Notes: generated from the letters alone by a model not told the origin. A stretch of 11,608 bases of DNA from Gammaproteobacteria bacterium (GCA_003514305.1 DORE01000139.1:1-11608); one strand, 5' to 3'; counted from the stretch's first letter, positions 1-6,978 are shown. Numbers and translations are program-made.

Positions 1-825
1 TTCCCCCTGGCAACTCGAGGGGCTTCGGGTGAATCTGTAGCGCCATTTTTCAACGGTTGGATCAGAAACGAAGATGATTCGGTGACATTGATATTTGGAT
101 TTGCTAATCAGAACCGCAAAGGAGTCACGGATATTCCGATTGGTCCGAACAATCGCCTCGAGCCCGCACAATATGATGGGGTCCAGTCCACTCATTTCCC
201 GGCTTACCAGCGCTTTGGATTTGTGGGTATTCAGGAACGGGGGGCTTTTGCCGTTGTATTGCCTGCGGATGAGGCAGATACCGAAGTCACCTGGACTTTG
301 AGTTCTGGCGGCCAAACCTGGACGGTACCTGGCCGGACAACCTCTACATCCTATGAAATGAGTAATGGCGAGCGAGCTCAGGGCTCCCTTAAGCCTGCGA
401 TACGCTTTAGCCTTGACGGACCGGAATCAACCAATGTCTCAGGCATATATGCTACGCCGGTTACAACCACCGTGGGTGAGCCAGTTACATTAACAGCCTT
501 CGTACAGGACCGTGGCAACCGGGAAGCCTATCCTGAAAACAAAATCATGCTTTATCAGGTCGGTACTGAGTGGCTTCTGCATCAAGGTCCTGAGGGTGCC
601 TTGCCTGAGCTGTCTGACCCCCGGATAAGCGGAAGAGACCGAGCGCGTGAAGCGGGCGAAAGCGCTTCGGGCGATTGGGAGGAAGTGACAACCCAGGCTA
701 CTTTTTCCAAGCCTGGCGATTATATAATTCGACTGCGGGCAGACAATTTTCTGGCGGCTGATAGCAAGTTCGATAATGTGTGCTGCTGGTCGAATGCCTA
801 TGTCCCGATAACTGTAACTCCCTAA
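1..825 (+). CDS. Secreted beta-rich protein of unknown function, C-terminal part (5' end outside window)
   Basis: The frame is open from base 1 to the TAA at 823-825, so 274 C-terminal residues are visible and the true start lies upstream; the GTG at 82 is only an internal codon. I do not recognise a named family. The first half is rich in beta-strand-like segments. From about residue 145 to the end there is a stretch that looks like an immunoglobulin-like beta-sandwich: a 'TVGEPVTLTAFVQD' segment, then 'FSKPGDYIIRLRADN', as in PKD or Ig-like domains. Near the C-terminus two adjacent cysteines occur in 'NVCCWSNAYV' (about residues 259-268). Low lysine content and the domain style suggest an extracytoplasmic protein, but the signal peptide would lie outside the window. 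No catalytic motif is visible. It has no same-strand neighbour until 5015, so its function cannot be read from context. Confidence 0.75.
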   Translation, partial: FPLATRGASGESVAPFFNGWIRNEDDSVTLIFGFANQNRKGVTDIPIGPNNRLEPAQYDGVQSTHFPAYQRFGFVGIQERGAFAVVLPADEADTEVTWTLSSGGQTWTVPGRTTSTSYEMSNGERAQGSLKPAIRFSLDGPESTNVSGIYATPVTTTVGEPVTLTAFVQDRGNREAYPENKIMLYQVGTEWLLHQGPEGALPELSDPRISGRDRAREAGESASGDWEEVTTQATFSKPGDYIIRLRADNFLAADSKFDNVCCWSNAYVPITVTP

Positions 826-1047
826 AATTAAATTTTACAGTCACTGAGCGCCCCGCTTGCTACTCCATAGGCACGATGGGCGTTCCCCAAGCGACTGCGC
901 TTGACTGCATCATTCGAGTTGCCGCAGATCCGTGTCCCTTTAAATGCAGGGTGTCGCTTCTCCTCGCACGAAACAATATTGATTGGCAGTGGTTGTCGGG
1001 CGCTTTGCCTTGGGGAATAAGCGAGCTAGACATAATCTTTTGAGACG
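826..1047. other. Intergenic region without a supported gene
   Basis: I see no convincing gene here; the short open frames lack a ribosome binding site and protein-like composition. An AT-only perfect inverted repeat (TAAAATT-A-AATTTTA, 823-837) overlaps the stop codon of the upstream gene. It sits inside a wider dyad ACTGTAA/TTACAGT (811-817 and 835-841). A 6-bp hairpin CAAGCG-actg-CGCTTG lies at 888-903. None has a following T-run, so none is a convincing terminator for the upstream gene. A CATAAT hexamer at 1031-1036 could be the -10 box of the candidate RNA downstream, with only a poor -35 (TTGGGG, 1010-1015, 15-base spacer). Confidence 0.5.
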
Positions 1048-1157
1048 GTCCAAGACGCTCTTGGGCATAATTGAGAAAGCTTTATGCTGACTCTTGAGCA
1101 GTCAGATAGAAGTCTAAGAGCAAAAAACCCGCGCTCACAAAATGAGGCGGGCTTTTT
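1048..1157 (+). ncRNA. Candidate structured small RNA ending in an intrinsic terminator
   Basis: Hairpins follow one another almost without gaps. The first is GTCCAAGA-cgc-TCTTGGGC (1048-1055/1059-1066, one G-T pair). The second is GCATAA/TTATGC (1065-1070/1082-1087). The third is CTGACT/AGTCAG (1087-1092/1100-1105). Shared bases at 1065-1066 and 1087 mean the outermost pairs compete, but each core stem can coexist. After 16 bases comes the terminator stem with five Ts on this strand. A -10-like CATAAT is at 1031-1036. The near-identical 9-mers CTCTTGGGC (1058-1066) and CTCTTGAGC (1091-1099) fall in these hairpins. No known RNA family is recognised. The same sequence could equally be untranslated DNA beyond the FAH-gene terminator, so this is a candidate only. 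Confidence 0.3.
1122..1157. terminator. Bidirectional Rho-independent terminator
   Basis: The stem is CCCGC-(g)-CTCA, loop CAAAA, then TGAG-GCGGG (1128-1151): nine base pairs with one bulged G at 1133. It is flanked by six As (1122-1127), which read as six Ts on the minus strand, and by five Ts (1153-1157) on the plus strand. It lies 19 bases beyond the minus-strand stop codon at 1177-1179, so its main role is probably to end the FAH-family gene. On the plus strand it would stop read-through from the upstream gene or end the candidate RNA. Confidence 0.85.
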
Positions 1158-1176
1158 GTTCCTAAAGTAAACTGAC

Positions 1177-2346
1177 TTATCGATCGTCGCGGTAAGAGCT
1201 GACCGGTGGCAGCTGGGCACCCGATAAATCTGCTGGGATACTCGTTTCCGCGCGCACAACGTGGGTCAGCGTACCTATACCCTCGATGCTTGCCTGGATG
1301 GTTTCTCCATCCTGCAGGAAGCCTGATCCGGTAGCACGCTGAACACGACCAGCGCCGGTGCCGCCAGAGGTTCCGCTCTGCATCACATCCCCCGGAAACA
1401 CTGTGATAAGGGAAGAAGCATATTCGATTAGCTCCGGAATGTTGTGGATCATATCGCCAGCCTGAGCTTCCTGCACCGTCACACCATCGACAACGGTTAT
1501 CTGGTGCAAGCGCTCCATGGGATCGCCGTAAAATTCCTTCGGTACGATCCAGGGGCCATGCGGCGCAAAGGTGTCGTGGCCCTTGCCCACAAACCAGTCG
1601 GAACGCACGCCATACCCACCTGGCGGGCGACCGCCCCTGTCAGAGACATCCATTGCGACCATGTAGCCGAAGACGTGATCGTATGCGCGGTTCGCCGAGA
1701 TGTACTTGCCTGCTTTGCCAAAAACGATGGCCATTTCCACTTCGTATTCGATTTCATCTCGACCGTAGGGCATGATGATGTCTTCCCCATCTCCTACGAT
1801 CGCGCCTCGGGTTGGCTTGAGAAATAAGTAGGGTACACCTCTGTTTTCCTGGCGCTCCCGCGTACGCTGTGCCAGCTGCTCTGCAGAGCAGCCTTCACAG
1901 GCATGCGTGTAGAAGTTCACAGCGGCATTCATAACCTTGCTGGGATATTGAATGGGCGCCATGATGTCAACATCTGCAACTGGATGAATGTAATCAGGGT
2001 GATTTCCGGGCTCCAGGGCGCCTTCTTCGTTTAGCCAGTTTACCACTTCGTAAATACGATATTTTAGACCATATTCATATTGTTCGATCAGGCCAAGCAT
2101 ATCGACAGGCATGAGCATGCTGGCGTATTGAGGCGCTAACTCCATGGCTCGGTTTGCGGCGGTCAGCTCAACAATCAGCTGATCTCCGCGCATCACAAGA
2201 CCGACAGTGGGAACATCATCTATCGCAAAGGTGCCTACCTTGAAAGGCTCGACTGATTCTGCATCTTGGGCGTAAACACTGCTTGCACTGGCGAAAAGAG
2301 CAAAAGCTGCGCCGAGTGTCAGGGAGACTAACTTTCTATTTTTCAT
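1177..2346 (-). CDS. Exported fumarylacetoacetate hydrolase (FAH) family protein
   Basis: The 389-residue protein starts with a clear Sec signal peptide (K/R-rich start, hydrophobic core, likely cleavage after VYA at residue 26). The FAH-fold C-terminal domain spans about residues 130-365. The metal-ligand pattern is present: E202 and E204 in 'YEVEMAIVFGK' and D233 in 'MVAMDVSDR'. The usual 'GKGHDTFAPHGPW' (residues 254-266) and 'FPGDVMQSGTSGGTG' (317-331) segments follow. Family members cleave C-C bonds in diketo acids or act as decarboxylases, hydratases or isomerases, almost always in the cytoplasm; export is unusual. C150 and C153 form a CxxC in 'HACEGCSAEQ', which might be a disulfide in the periplasm. 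Residues 27-125 are a less conserved N-terminal part. The start is supported by GGGAGTG (2351-2357) just upstream of the ATG. Fold and metal site are well supported; the substrate is unknown. Confidence 0.9.
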   Translation of the reverse strand: MKNRKLVSLTLGAAFALFASASSVYAQDAESVEPFKVGTFAIDDVPTVGLVMRGDQLIVELTAANRAMELAPQYASMLMPVDMLGLIEQYEYGLKYRIYEVVNWLNEEGALEPGNHPDYIHPVADVDIMAPIQYPSKVMNAAVNFYTHACEGCSAEQLAQRTRERQENRGVPYLFLKPTRGAIVGDGEDIIMPYGRDEIEYEVEMAIVFGKAGKYISANRAYDHVFGYMVAMDVSDRGGRPPGGYGVRSDWFVGKGHDTFAPHGPWIVPKEFYGDPMERLHQITVVDGVTVQEAQAGDMIHNIPELIEYASSLITVFPGDVMQSGTSGGTGAGRVQRATGSGFLQDGETIQASIEGIGTLTHVVRAETSIPADLSGAQLPPVSSYRDDR

Positions 2347-2452
2347 AATCCACTCCCGTGCCGAAGCACTAAAACGATCAAAACTCGACCGGCCAAGTCA
2401 ACAGACTTAGCTGGTGTTACTAGGAAGGTATCTCTCCCTTGCGGCCGTGTCT

Positions 2453-2480
2453 AGGATAAAACTGATACAGAGAGCGCCAA
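2453..2480 (-). promoter_or_regulatory. Candidate sigma70 promoter for the FAH-family gene
   Basis: Read on the minus strand, TTGGCG (2480-2475) and TATCCT (2458-2453) are separated by 16 bases; each matches four of six consensus positions. Transcription would begin near 2446, about 100 bases before the ATG. The match is moderate, and the assignment rests on position and on the repeat overlapping the -35. Confidence 0.35.
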
Positions 2481-2497
2481 ACTGTAGCAAACTGCAG
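2478..2497. repeat. Tandem 10-base repeat overlapping the candidate -35 box
   Basis: CAAACTGTAG (2478-2487) is followed directly by CAAACTGCAG (2488-2497), differing at one base. The period is one helical turn, so both copies face the same side of the DNA, as expected for a dimeric or cooperative regulator. The overlap with the candidate -35 of the FAH gene fits a regulatory site, but no regulator is encoded in the window. Confidence 0.4.
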
Positions 2498-2827
2498 CGA
2501 ATCGTCGGGTTAAGTGTGTCTTGCTTGTCAGGATTCGACTTGAGCTGATGTGTTCCAATCGGATTGTATATATCGTGAATAGTCCTTACCGACTGCAGAT
2601 CGCAGCGGGTTCGAATCTCTATTCGGTGAAAGTCATTTTAATATCAGTCACCTGTGGAAGGTCACCCCGCCCGATGTGTCCGCCGCTTGACATACTGCTC
2701 GGGTCGAGGATGTGGGCAAGCAGGGCTTGTGTTCCATTTGCTCCGAGGCGGCCGGGTTTATCTATTGGCATTAGTGCTTATCCGGGACTGCTGCAGATTC
2801 AGGGACCGGGACTGTCATTCTCACATT

Positions 2828-3415
2828 TCAGGGTGCCTTTTCAGTGGTGTACGCGCTAGAGATGATACCTGCGGCACGCTCAAAATCCCGCCTCAGAGCA
2901 GAATTGAAAGCTTTTCGCACAACAAAGGCGAATAGCCGACTGGTAGCGCGGTAAGTGATCGCAACATTTAACTGAGTCTGACTTTCGTTCAAGTCAGTCA
3001 GTCGGTAGCGGCTCACCGAATATCGTAATGGCGCCTTAATAGTTGATCGCTGCATGTTAGTGTAGTAAGCGAACTCTTTGGGCTTATCGATGATCAGAAA
3101 CCGCTGTACCAAGAGATCTCCATTATCCATAGTGGCTGTCCTGAGGGTTCCTGCGCTAAGTCTATCTGACATAGCGGAGCCTGAGTGGTCGAATTCTAGT
3201 GCGCTGGCGTTTGCCACATACTCATGAAGTCGCGTGGTCAGGAACATAAAGACGTAGTCTGCGGGTGCATCGATGACGACTTGTATAGCGCTGTCTGGGT
3301 CAGTCTGCGTTCGTTCCAGTTCTTGGATGATCAGCTTTTCCGAAATCGTCTCAGACCATCCAGTCGACGCCAGCATTACGGGCAAAATCGCGCAGAAGAA
3401 CTTGTTAAAAAACAT
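2828..3415 (-). CDS. Exported SRPBCC (START/Bet v1-like) family protein, probable
   Basis: With the ATG at 3415 the protein has 195 residues. It opens with a signal-peptide-like segment (MFFNKFFCAILPVMLASTGWS) and likely cleavage around residue 21. The rest resembles a compact lipid- or ligand-binding SRPBCC domain: 'IQVVIDAPADYVFMFLTTRLHEYV' near the N-terminus, alternating strands in the middle ('LLVQRFLIIDKPKEFAYYTN', 'QLNVAITYRATS'), and a long C-terminal helix ('KAFNSALRRDFERAAGIISSAY'). The SRPBCC assignment rests on this arrangement, not on a diagnostic motif. A GTG at 3475 would add 20 basic residues and overlap ribokinase by 71 bases. The ATG gives an 11-base overlap and a better signal peptide, so I prefer it, although no good ribosome binding site is seen and translation may be coupled to ribokinase. 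Ligand and role are unknown. Confidence 0.6.
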   Translation of the reverse strand: MFFNKFFCAILPVMLASTGWSETISEKLIIQELERTQTDPDSAIQVVIDAPADYVFMFLTTRLHEYVANASALEFDHSGSAMSDRLSAGTLRTATMDNGDLLVQRFLIIDKPKEFAYYTNMQRSTIKAPLRYSVSRYRLTDLNESQTQLNVAITYRATSRLFAFVVRKAFNSALRRDFERAAGIISSAYTTEKAP

Positions 3416-4370
3416 GCTGCGTACAATCCGAAGCTTCGTTGAAACCGGACGGTTCGATCGAGCACGCGATTTCACCTCGTTTAGGCATTGAACTCTGAGC
3501 GCCTTGTTTTGTCACAGACATCGCAGCCGCGTGACAGGCGAACTTTACCGCTTCTATTAACTCAGCGCCTTCCGTGAGGGCGGTGGCGAGAGCGCCGTTG
3601 AAGCAATCCCCGGCAGCAGTCGTGTCATGCGCCACTACTTTCGGGGCTTTGATCAGCGTGCAGGTGCCATTGGATTGCACCAGGGCGCCCGCTTCTCCGA
3701 GCGTTAATATGATATTCTCGCAGCCGAGCTTCTGGAGCTTATTAGCCGCTTTTCGGGCCTCACTAACATCGGTGACGGGAACGCCTGTCAACGCCGCAGC
3801 TTCGGACGCGTTTGGCGTGATCAGTGAGACATTTTTGTAAAGAGAACCGGATAGCTTCTGCGCTGGCGCCGGATCCAAAATCACTCTGCAATTTCTTGCG
3901 CGTCCAAGCTGGACAGCGTACTGTACTGAATCAACTGGGATTTCAAGCTGTAAGAGTACGGTAGGTTCTTGTGGAATATCATTAAAAGCCTGATCGATTG
4001 TTTCCCTGCGCGTGTAATTATTAGCGCCAGGTGACACAGTGATTTGGTTTATTCCGGCCCGATCAACGCTGATCAGAGCAACTCCTGTAGATACTGATTT
4101 GACGCGTGCTATATGAGCGCAATCAACGTTTTCGGCCGTGAGCCCAGCCACAGCCTGCTTGCCAAAATCATCACTGCCAACACAACCTACCATGGAAACA
4201 TTCGCGCCGAGTCGAGCAGCTGCCACCGCCTGATTGGCGCCTTTCCCTCCCTGATTGACGTAAAACTTATCGCCAAGCACAGTCTCGCCAGGGCTAGGCA
4301 GTTTGCCGGTATTTACCACGAGGTCTGTGTTAATACTTCCAATTACCATAATCTGTGAAGTGGTTGCCAT
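3405..4370 (-). CDS. rbsK: Ribokinase (PfkB family carbohydrate kinase)
   Basis: The cytoplasmic enzyme phosphorylates D-ribose to ribose 5-phosphate with ATP, feeding the pentose phosphate pathway. Ribokinase features are all present: 'GSINTDLVV' near the N-terminus (11-19), the sugar-binding 'GGKGANQAVAAARLG' (41-55), 'DPAPA' (166-170), 'TPNASEAAALTG' (185-196) and the PfkB signature 'DTTAAGDCFNG' (249-259) with catalytic base D255, the same number as in E. coli RbsK. At 321 residues it is about a dozen longer than the E. coli enzyme; the extra residues form a C-terminal tail that overlaps the next gene's start. No ribose transporter, RbsD or RbsR gene is nearby. The ATG at 4370 has only a weak ribosome binding site. 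A PfkB relative such as a deoxyribose or nucleoside kinase is possible, but the motifs favour ribokinase. Confidence 0.93.
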   Translation of the reverse strand: MATTSQIMVIGSINTDLVVNTGKLPSPGETVLGDKFYVNQGGKGANQAVAAARLGANVSMVGCVGSDDFGKQAVAGLTAENVDCAHIARVKSVSTGVALISVDRAGINQITVSPGANNYTRRETIDQAFNDIPQEPTVLLQLEIPVDSVQYAVQLGRARNCRVILDPAPAQKLSGSLYKNVSLITPNASEAAALTGVPVTDVSEARKAANKLQKLGCENIILTLGEAGALVQSNGTCTLIKAPKVVAHDTTAAGDCFNGALATALTEGAELIEAVKFACHAAAMSVTKQGAQSSMPKRGEIACSIEPSGFNEASDCTQHVF

Positions 4371-4415
4371 TTTGATTTGCCTGTCTGAACCGGTCCTCAG
4401 TTTGTGTGGTATTTC

Positions 4416-4432
4416 ATAGTTTTAAAAACTAT
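4416..4432. promoter_or_regulatory. Perfect 17-base palindrome, candidate operator of ribokinase
   Basis: ATAGTTTT-A-AAAACTAT is a perfect 8-bp inverted repeat around one base. It lies just downstream of the predicted transcription start of ribokinase, where a bound repressor would block transcription. It lacks the central CG common in LacI-family operators such as that of RbsR, so the regulator may belong to another family. AT-rich palindromes can also arise by chance. Confidence 0.45.
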
Positions 4433-4452
4433 CAATAATGTTGAGGGATAAA

Positions 4453-4480
4453 TTTATAACCCCCTTTTCTGAAACGTCAA
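4453..4480 (-). promoter_or_regulatory. Strong candidate sigma70 promoter for rbsK
   Basis: On the minus strand, TTGACG (4480-4475) and TATAAA (4458-4453) each match five of six consensus bases with a 16-base spacer, the best promoter match I found in the window. A second dyad GCACA-T-TGTGC (4482-4492) sits immediately upstream of the -35 box and could bind an activator or repressor. The untranslated leader would be about 75 bases. Confidence 0.6.
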
Positions 4481-4733
4481 TGCACATTGTGCTCGTGAGT
4501 ATTTCGTCCCACTGGAAGGGGAGAGCAAAGCCTTGGATTATGACAAGAATCGGCAACTTAAACAGGGGTGAACAGCTCCCGTGAGAGTAAAGTAGCATAT
4601 GTCCTGCTTAACATCCCTGCATAAGTTGAGCCATGCGGTAAGTGGTAAACTCGGAGCGCGGCCACGATGAAGTTATTTGGCTCCGGTTCGAGACAGTGTA
4701 AAAAAGGATTCGTGCCGTAGCGCCATAATCAAC

Positions 4734-4748
4734 TACAAATGCTTTGTA
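4734..4748. promoter_or_regulatory. Candidate operator dyad upstream of the PQQ operon
   Basis: TACAAA-tgc-TTTGTA is a perfect 6-bp inverted repeat with a three-base centre. It ends about 60 bases upstream of the candidate -35 box at 4810, a usual activator position. No matching regulator is encoded here, so it is only a candidate site. Confidence 0.25.
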
Positions 4749-4809
4749 ATCGGCAAGCTTCAAGCGATTGATATGTAGTGAGTTTTACCGAATCCCCATG
4801 TTTTTGGGC

Positions 4810-4838
4810 TTGCTTGTCGCCAGGAGATTGCTTATTCT
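4810..4838 (+). promoter_or_regulatory. Candidate promoter of the PQQ dehydrogenase operon
   Basis: TTGCTT (4810-4815) and TATTCT (4833-4838) are 17 bases apart, an ideal spacing with moderate hexamer matches. The leader to the start codon at 5015 would be about 170 bases. No riboswitch is recognised in it. Confidence 0.35.
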
Positions 4839-5014
4839 CTAAAGTCTTCTGTTTCGACGCAAAAAACCGAATCTTCCCAGAAAGCGAGGGGTGGATAGCG
4901 TGTCAGGGGGAACGGAGACACGATCACCAAACCGGCGCCGTATTAGACTCTGAATTACGGAAATGTTCAGCCGGCGTGTACACAAACCAAAGACTTACTA
5001 CGAGAGAACTCATA

Positions 5015-6955
5015 ATGAGCACACCAAGAAGATTGATTTCTTCACTTTTCGTCGCCGCCAGTTTGCTGGCCGTGGCGACAGCGGCATCCGGTCAATCAGG
5101 CACGTCAGTATACGAGGGCGATTGGCCGGAATATCACGGTGATCACTTCGCCCAACGCTATTCTCCGCTGGATCAGATCAATGCAGAGAATGTCGGCGAC
5201 CTCGAGATTGCCTGGGAATTTTCAACTCAGAATTTTGGTCCGTCGACAGATTTTAATAACCCCTCTACCCCAATCGAAATCAACGGTGTGCTCTATGCAA
5301 ATATAGGTAGTACCCGAAATATTGTGGCACTTGATGCGAGCACGGGTCAGGTCTTGTGGCTATGGCGGCCTCAGGAGGGAGAGCGTTTCGATGAGGCTCC
5401 GCGCAAGGGCGCCGGCCGCGGGGTTGCCTACTGGACTGACGGAGGTAAAAAGCGAGTGATCGATGTGACCCCTGGGTATCACCTGGTGTCACTCGATGCG
5501 GAAACGGGTGTGCCGGATCCTGACTTTGGAACTGACGGCGTCGTGGATCTGTTCGTTGGTCTGCGAAATGCGGATGACCCGAGGTTTCCGTTCCCTGATA
5601 TCGGGCTCTCTGCTGCCCCATTTGTAATGAACGATGTCATAGTCGTTGGTGCTGCCCATAGGGTGGGGATGCGTCCGCGGTCGAAGGCGAATGTAAAGGG
5701 AGACATTCGCGGTTTTGATGCGCGCACAGGTGAGCTTCTTTGGACTTTCCGGACCATTCCTGAGCGTGGTGATTATGGTTACGAATCCTGGCTTGACGGC
5801 GGAATTGAATTCACCGGGAATACCGGAGTCTGGGCTCCGATTTCAGGTGACCCCGAACTGGACCATGTTTATCTGCCGATTGAATCAGCGACAGGAGATC
5901 GGTTTGGAGGGGATCGTCCAGGAGACAACCTGTTTTCTGACTCCATTGTAGCTCTCAACATAAAGACCGGAGAAAGACAATGGCACTATCAGCTGACTCA
6001 CCACGACATATGGGATTGGGACATTCCGGCTGCCCCGGTGATCTCAGACCTGCCCAACGGCGAGAAAGTGCTGATGTCCGTTACCAAGCAGTCCTGGATC
6101 TATACATTTGACCGAGCGACAGGTGAGCCAATATGGCCTATTGAAGAGCGGCCGGTTCCGGCTGGAGATGTTCCTGGGGAGTGGTACTCGGCCACTCAGC
6201 CTTTTCCGACCAACCCGCTACCATTTGACCGCCAGGGATTTACCGAAGATGATTTGGTGGACTGGACATCCGAAATCCGCGCGCTGGCGTTGGAAGCAAC
6301 AGAAGGTTTTCGTTTAGCGCCTAGCGTCTACTCTCCTCCATCGCTGGCTGATGCAGAAGACGGGACGCGCGGGACCTTGAGTCTGCCCTCTGCGACTGGC
6401 GGAGCCAATTGGGAGGGTGCCGCTATTGACCCGGAAACGGGAGTGATTTACGTACCTTCGCGAACCGCGCTGGCAGTTATGTCTCTGGGTAAAGATGAGG
6501 ATTCGGATCTCGATCTCAGTGCGGCATTTGGTGTTCGCGTTCCCCGAGTTCAGGGTCTTGAAATAGTCAAGCCCCCCTATGGGCGCATCACGGCGATCGA
6601 CATGAACACCGGTGAGCATAAGTGGATGATAGCCAACGCTGATACGCCTGATCGAATAAAGAATCACCGTTTGTTGGAAGGTATAGAGATTGAGCGTACA
6701 GGGATCCCAACGCGCTCTGGAGTGCTGGTTACGAAGTCGCTTTTATTCGTCGGTGAGGGTACCGGTGGACCTGGAGCGAGCCCGATTTTTCGTGCCGTCG
6801 ACAAAGCGACCGGTGATATACTCGCGGAGATTGAGTTACCTAATAATCAATCAGGCCTTCCCTTTACATATGAACACGGCGGCAAGCAGTATTTAGCTAT
6901 GTTTGTCAGTGGCGGCGGCCAGGCAGCGCAGCTGGTGGCCTACGCCTTGCCTTAA
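5015..6955 (+). CDS. Periplasmic PQQ-dependent dehydrogenase (glucose dehydrogenase-like quinoprotein)
   Basis: The 646-residue protein oxidises a sugar, alcohol or related substrate in the periplasm using bound pyrroloquinoline quinone. A signal peptide covers residues 1-26 (SGQ region). The mature part begins 'DWPEYHGDHFAQRYSPLDQI', typical of eight-bladed PQQ beta-propellers. Further signatures are 'TGNTGVWAPISGDPELDHVYLP' near 267-288, 'HHDIWDWDIPAAP' at 329-341 and the tryptophan-docking repeats 'DARTGELLWTF', 'DRATGEPIWP' and 'GGANWEGAAIDPETGVIYV' (462-480). The protein contains no cysteine. It therefore lacks the vicinal disulfide of methanol dehydrogenases and any c-type haem domain, and there are no membrane helices beyond the leader. 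Electrons must leave through a partner. ATG 5015 is chosen over 4778 because of the signal peptide and GAGAG at 5002-5006. PQQ biosynthesis genes are not in the window. The substrate is unknown. Confidence 0.9.
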   Translation: MSTPRRLISSLFVAASLLAVATAASGQSGTSVYEGDWPEYHGDHFAQRYSPLDQINAENVGDLEIAWEFSTQNFGPSTDFNNPSTPIEINGVLYANIGSTRNIVALDASTGQVLWLWRPQEGERFDEAPRKGAGRGVAYWTDGGKKRVIDVTPGYHLVSLDAETGVPDPDFGTDGVVDLFVGLRNADDPRFPFPDIGLSAAPFVMNDVIVVGAAHRVGMRPRSKANVKGDIRGFDARTGELLWTFRTIPERGDYGYESWLDGGIEFTGNTGVWAPISGDPELDHVYLPIESATGDRFGGDRPGDNLFSDSIVALNIKTGERQWHYQLTHHDIWDWDIPAAPVISDLPNGEKVLMSVTKQSWIYTFDRATGEPIWPIEERPVPAGDVPGEWYSATQPFPTNPLPFDRQGFTEDDLVDWTSEIRALALEATEGFRLAPSVYSPPSLADAEDGTRGTLSLPSATGGANWEGAAIDPETGVIYVPSRTALAVMSLGKDEDSDLDLSAAFGVRVPRVQGLEIVKPPYGRITAIDMNTGEHKWMIANADTPDRIKNHRLLEGIEIERTGIPTRSGVLVTKSLLFVGEGTGGPGASPIFRAVDKATGDILAEIELPNNQSGLPFTYEHGGKQYLAMFVSGGGQAAQLVAYALP

Positions 6956-6978
6956 CTTCGACAAGGAGTATTTTAATC

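Larger units (their letters stand above)
2347..2827. other. 481-base intergenic region upstream of the FAH-family gene
   Basis: No gene is supported here. The plus-strand open frames covering 2521-2935 lack a ribosome binding site and overlap the 3' end of the SRPBCC gene; they look like chance. The part next to the FAH gene carries its candidate promoter and a tandem 10-base repeat. A 9-base direct repeat CCGGGACTG occurs at 2782-2790 and 2806-2814. A perfect TTGACA hexamer at 2687-2692 (+) has no matching -10. No clear terminator is seen after the SRPBCC stop codon, so transcripts from 4370 might continue into the FAH gene. Confidence 0.5.
4371..5014. other. 644-base divergent regulatory region between rbsK and the PQQ dehydrogenase gene
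   Basis: No convincing gene is present. An open frame begins at 4778 in phase with the dehydrogenase, but its first 79 residues are unlike a protein of this family and precede an obvious signal peptide, so I treat 4778-5014 as leader. The region holds the rbsK promoter and palindromes, a dyad TACAAA-tgc-TTTGTA (4734-4748) and a plus-strand candidate promoter (4810-4838). From about 4493 to 4733 I see nothing definite. Confidence 0.55.

Noticed and set aside
780..1043. 87-residue plus-strand open frame after the first gene
   Set aside because: It starts inside the upstream gene in another frame, lacks a ribosome binding site and shows no recognisable domain or signal.
2585..2628. tRNA-like fragment: CTGCAGA loop (would be a GCA anticodon) followed by GGGTTCGAATCTC resembling a T-arm
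   Set aside because: The anticodon stem pairs only three bases, there is no room for a variable loop, the T-stem fails after three pairs, and no D-arm or acceptor stem is visible. Perhaps chance; not called as a tRNA or remnant.
2687..2715. Perfect TTGACA on the plus strand as a promoter
   Set aside because: At 17 bases the downstream hexamer is ATGTGG, a poor -10, and no plus-strand gene follows before 5015.
2521..2935. Two overlapping plus-strand open frames (112 and 93 residues)
   Set aside because: No ribosome binding site, composition not protein-like, and they run into the 3' end of the SRPBCC gene on the other strand.
3413..3475. GTG at 3475 as start of the SRPBCC gene
   Set aside because: It would overlap ribokinase by 71 bases and put a 20-residue basic extension before the signal peptide; the ATG at 3415 is simpler, though not proven.
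4778..5014. In-frame 79-residue N-terminal extension of the PQQ dehydrogenase
   Set aside because: The extension is unlike a protein of this family, has no good ribosome binding site, and precedes a clear signal peptide starting at 5015 with a GAGAG site.
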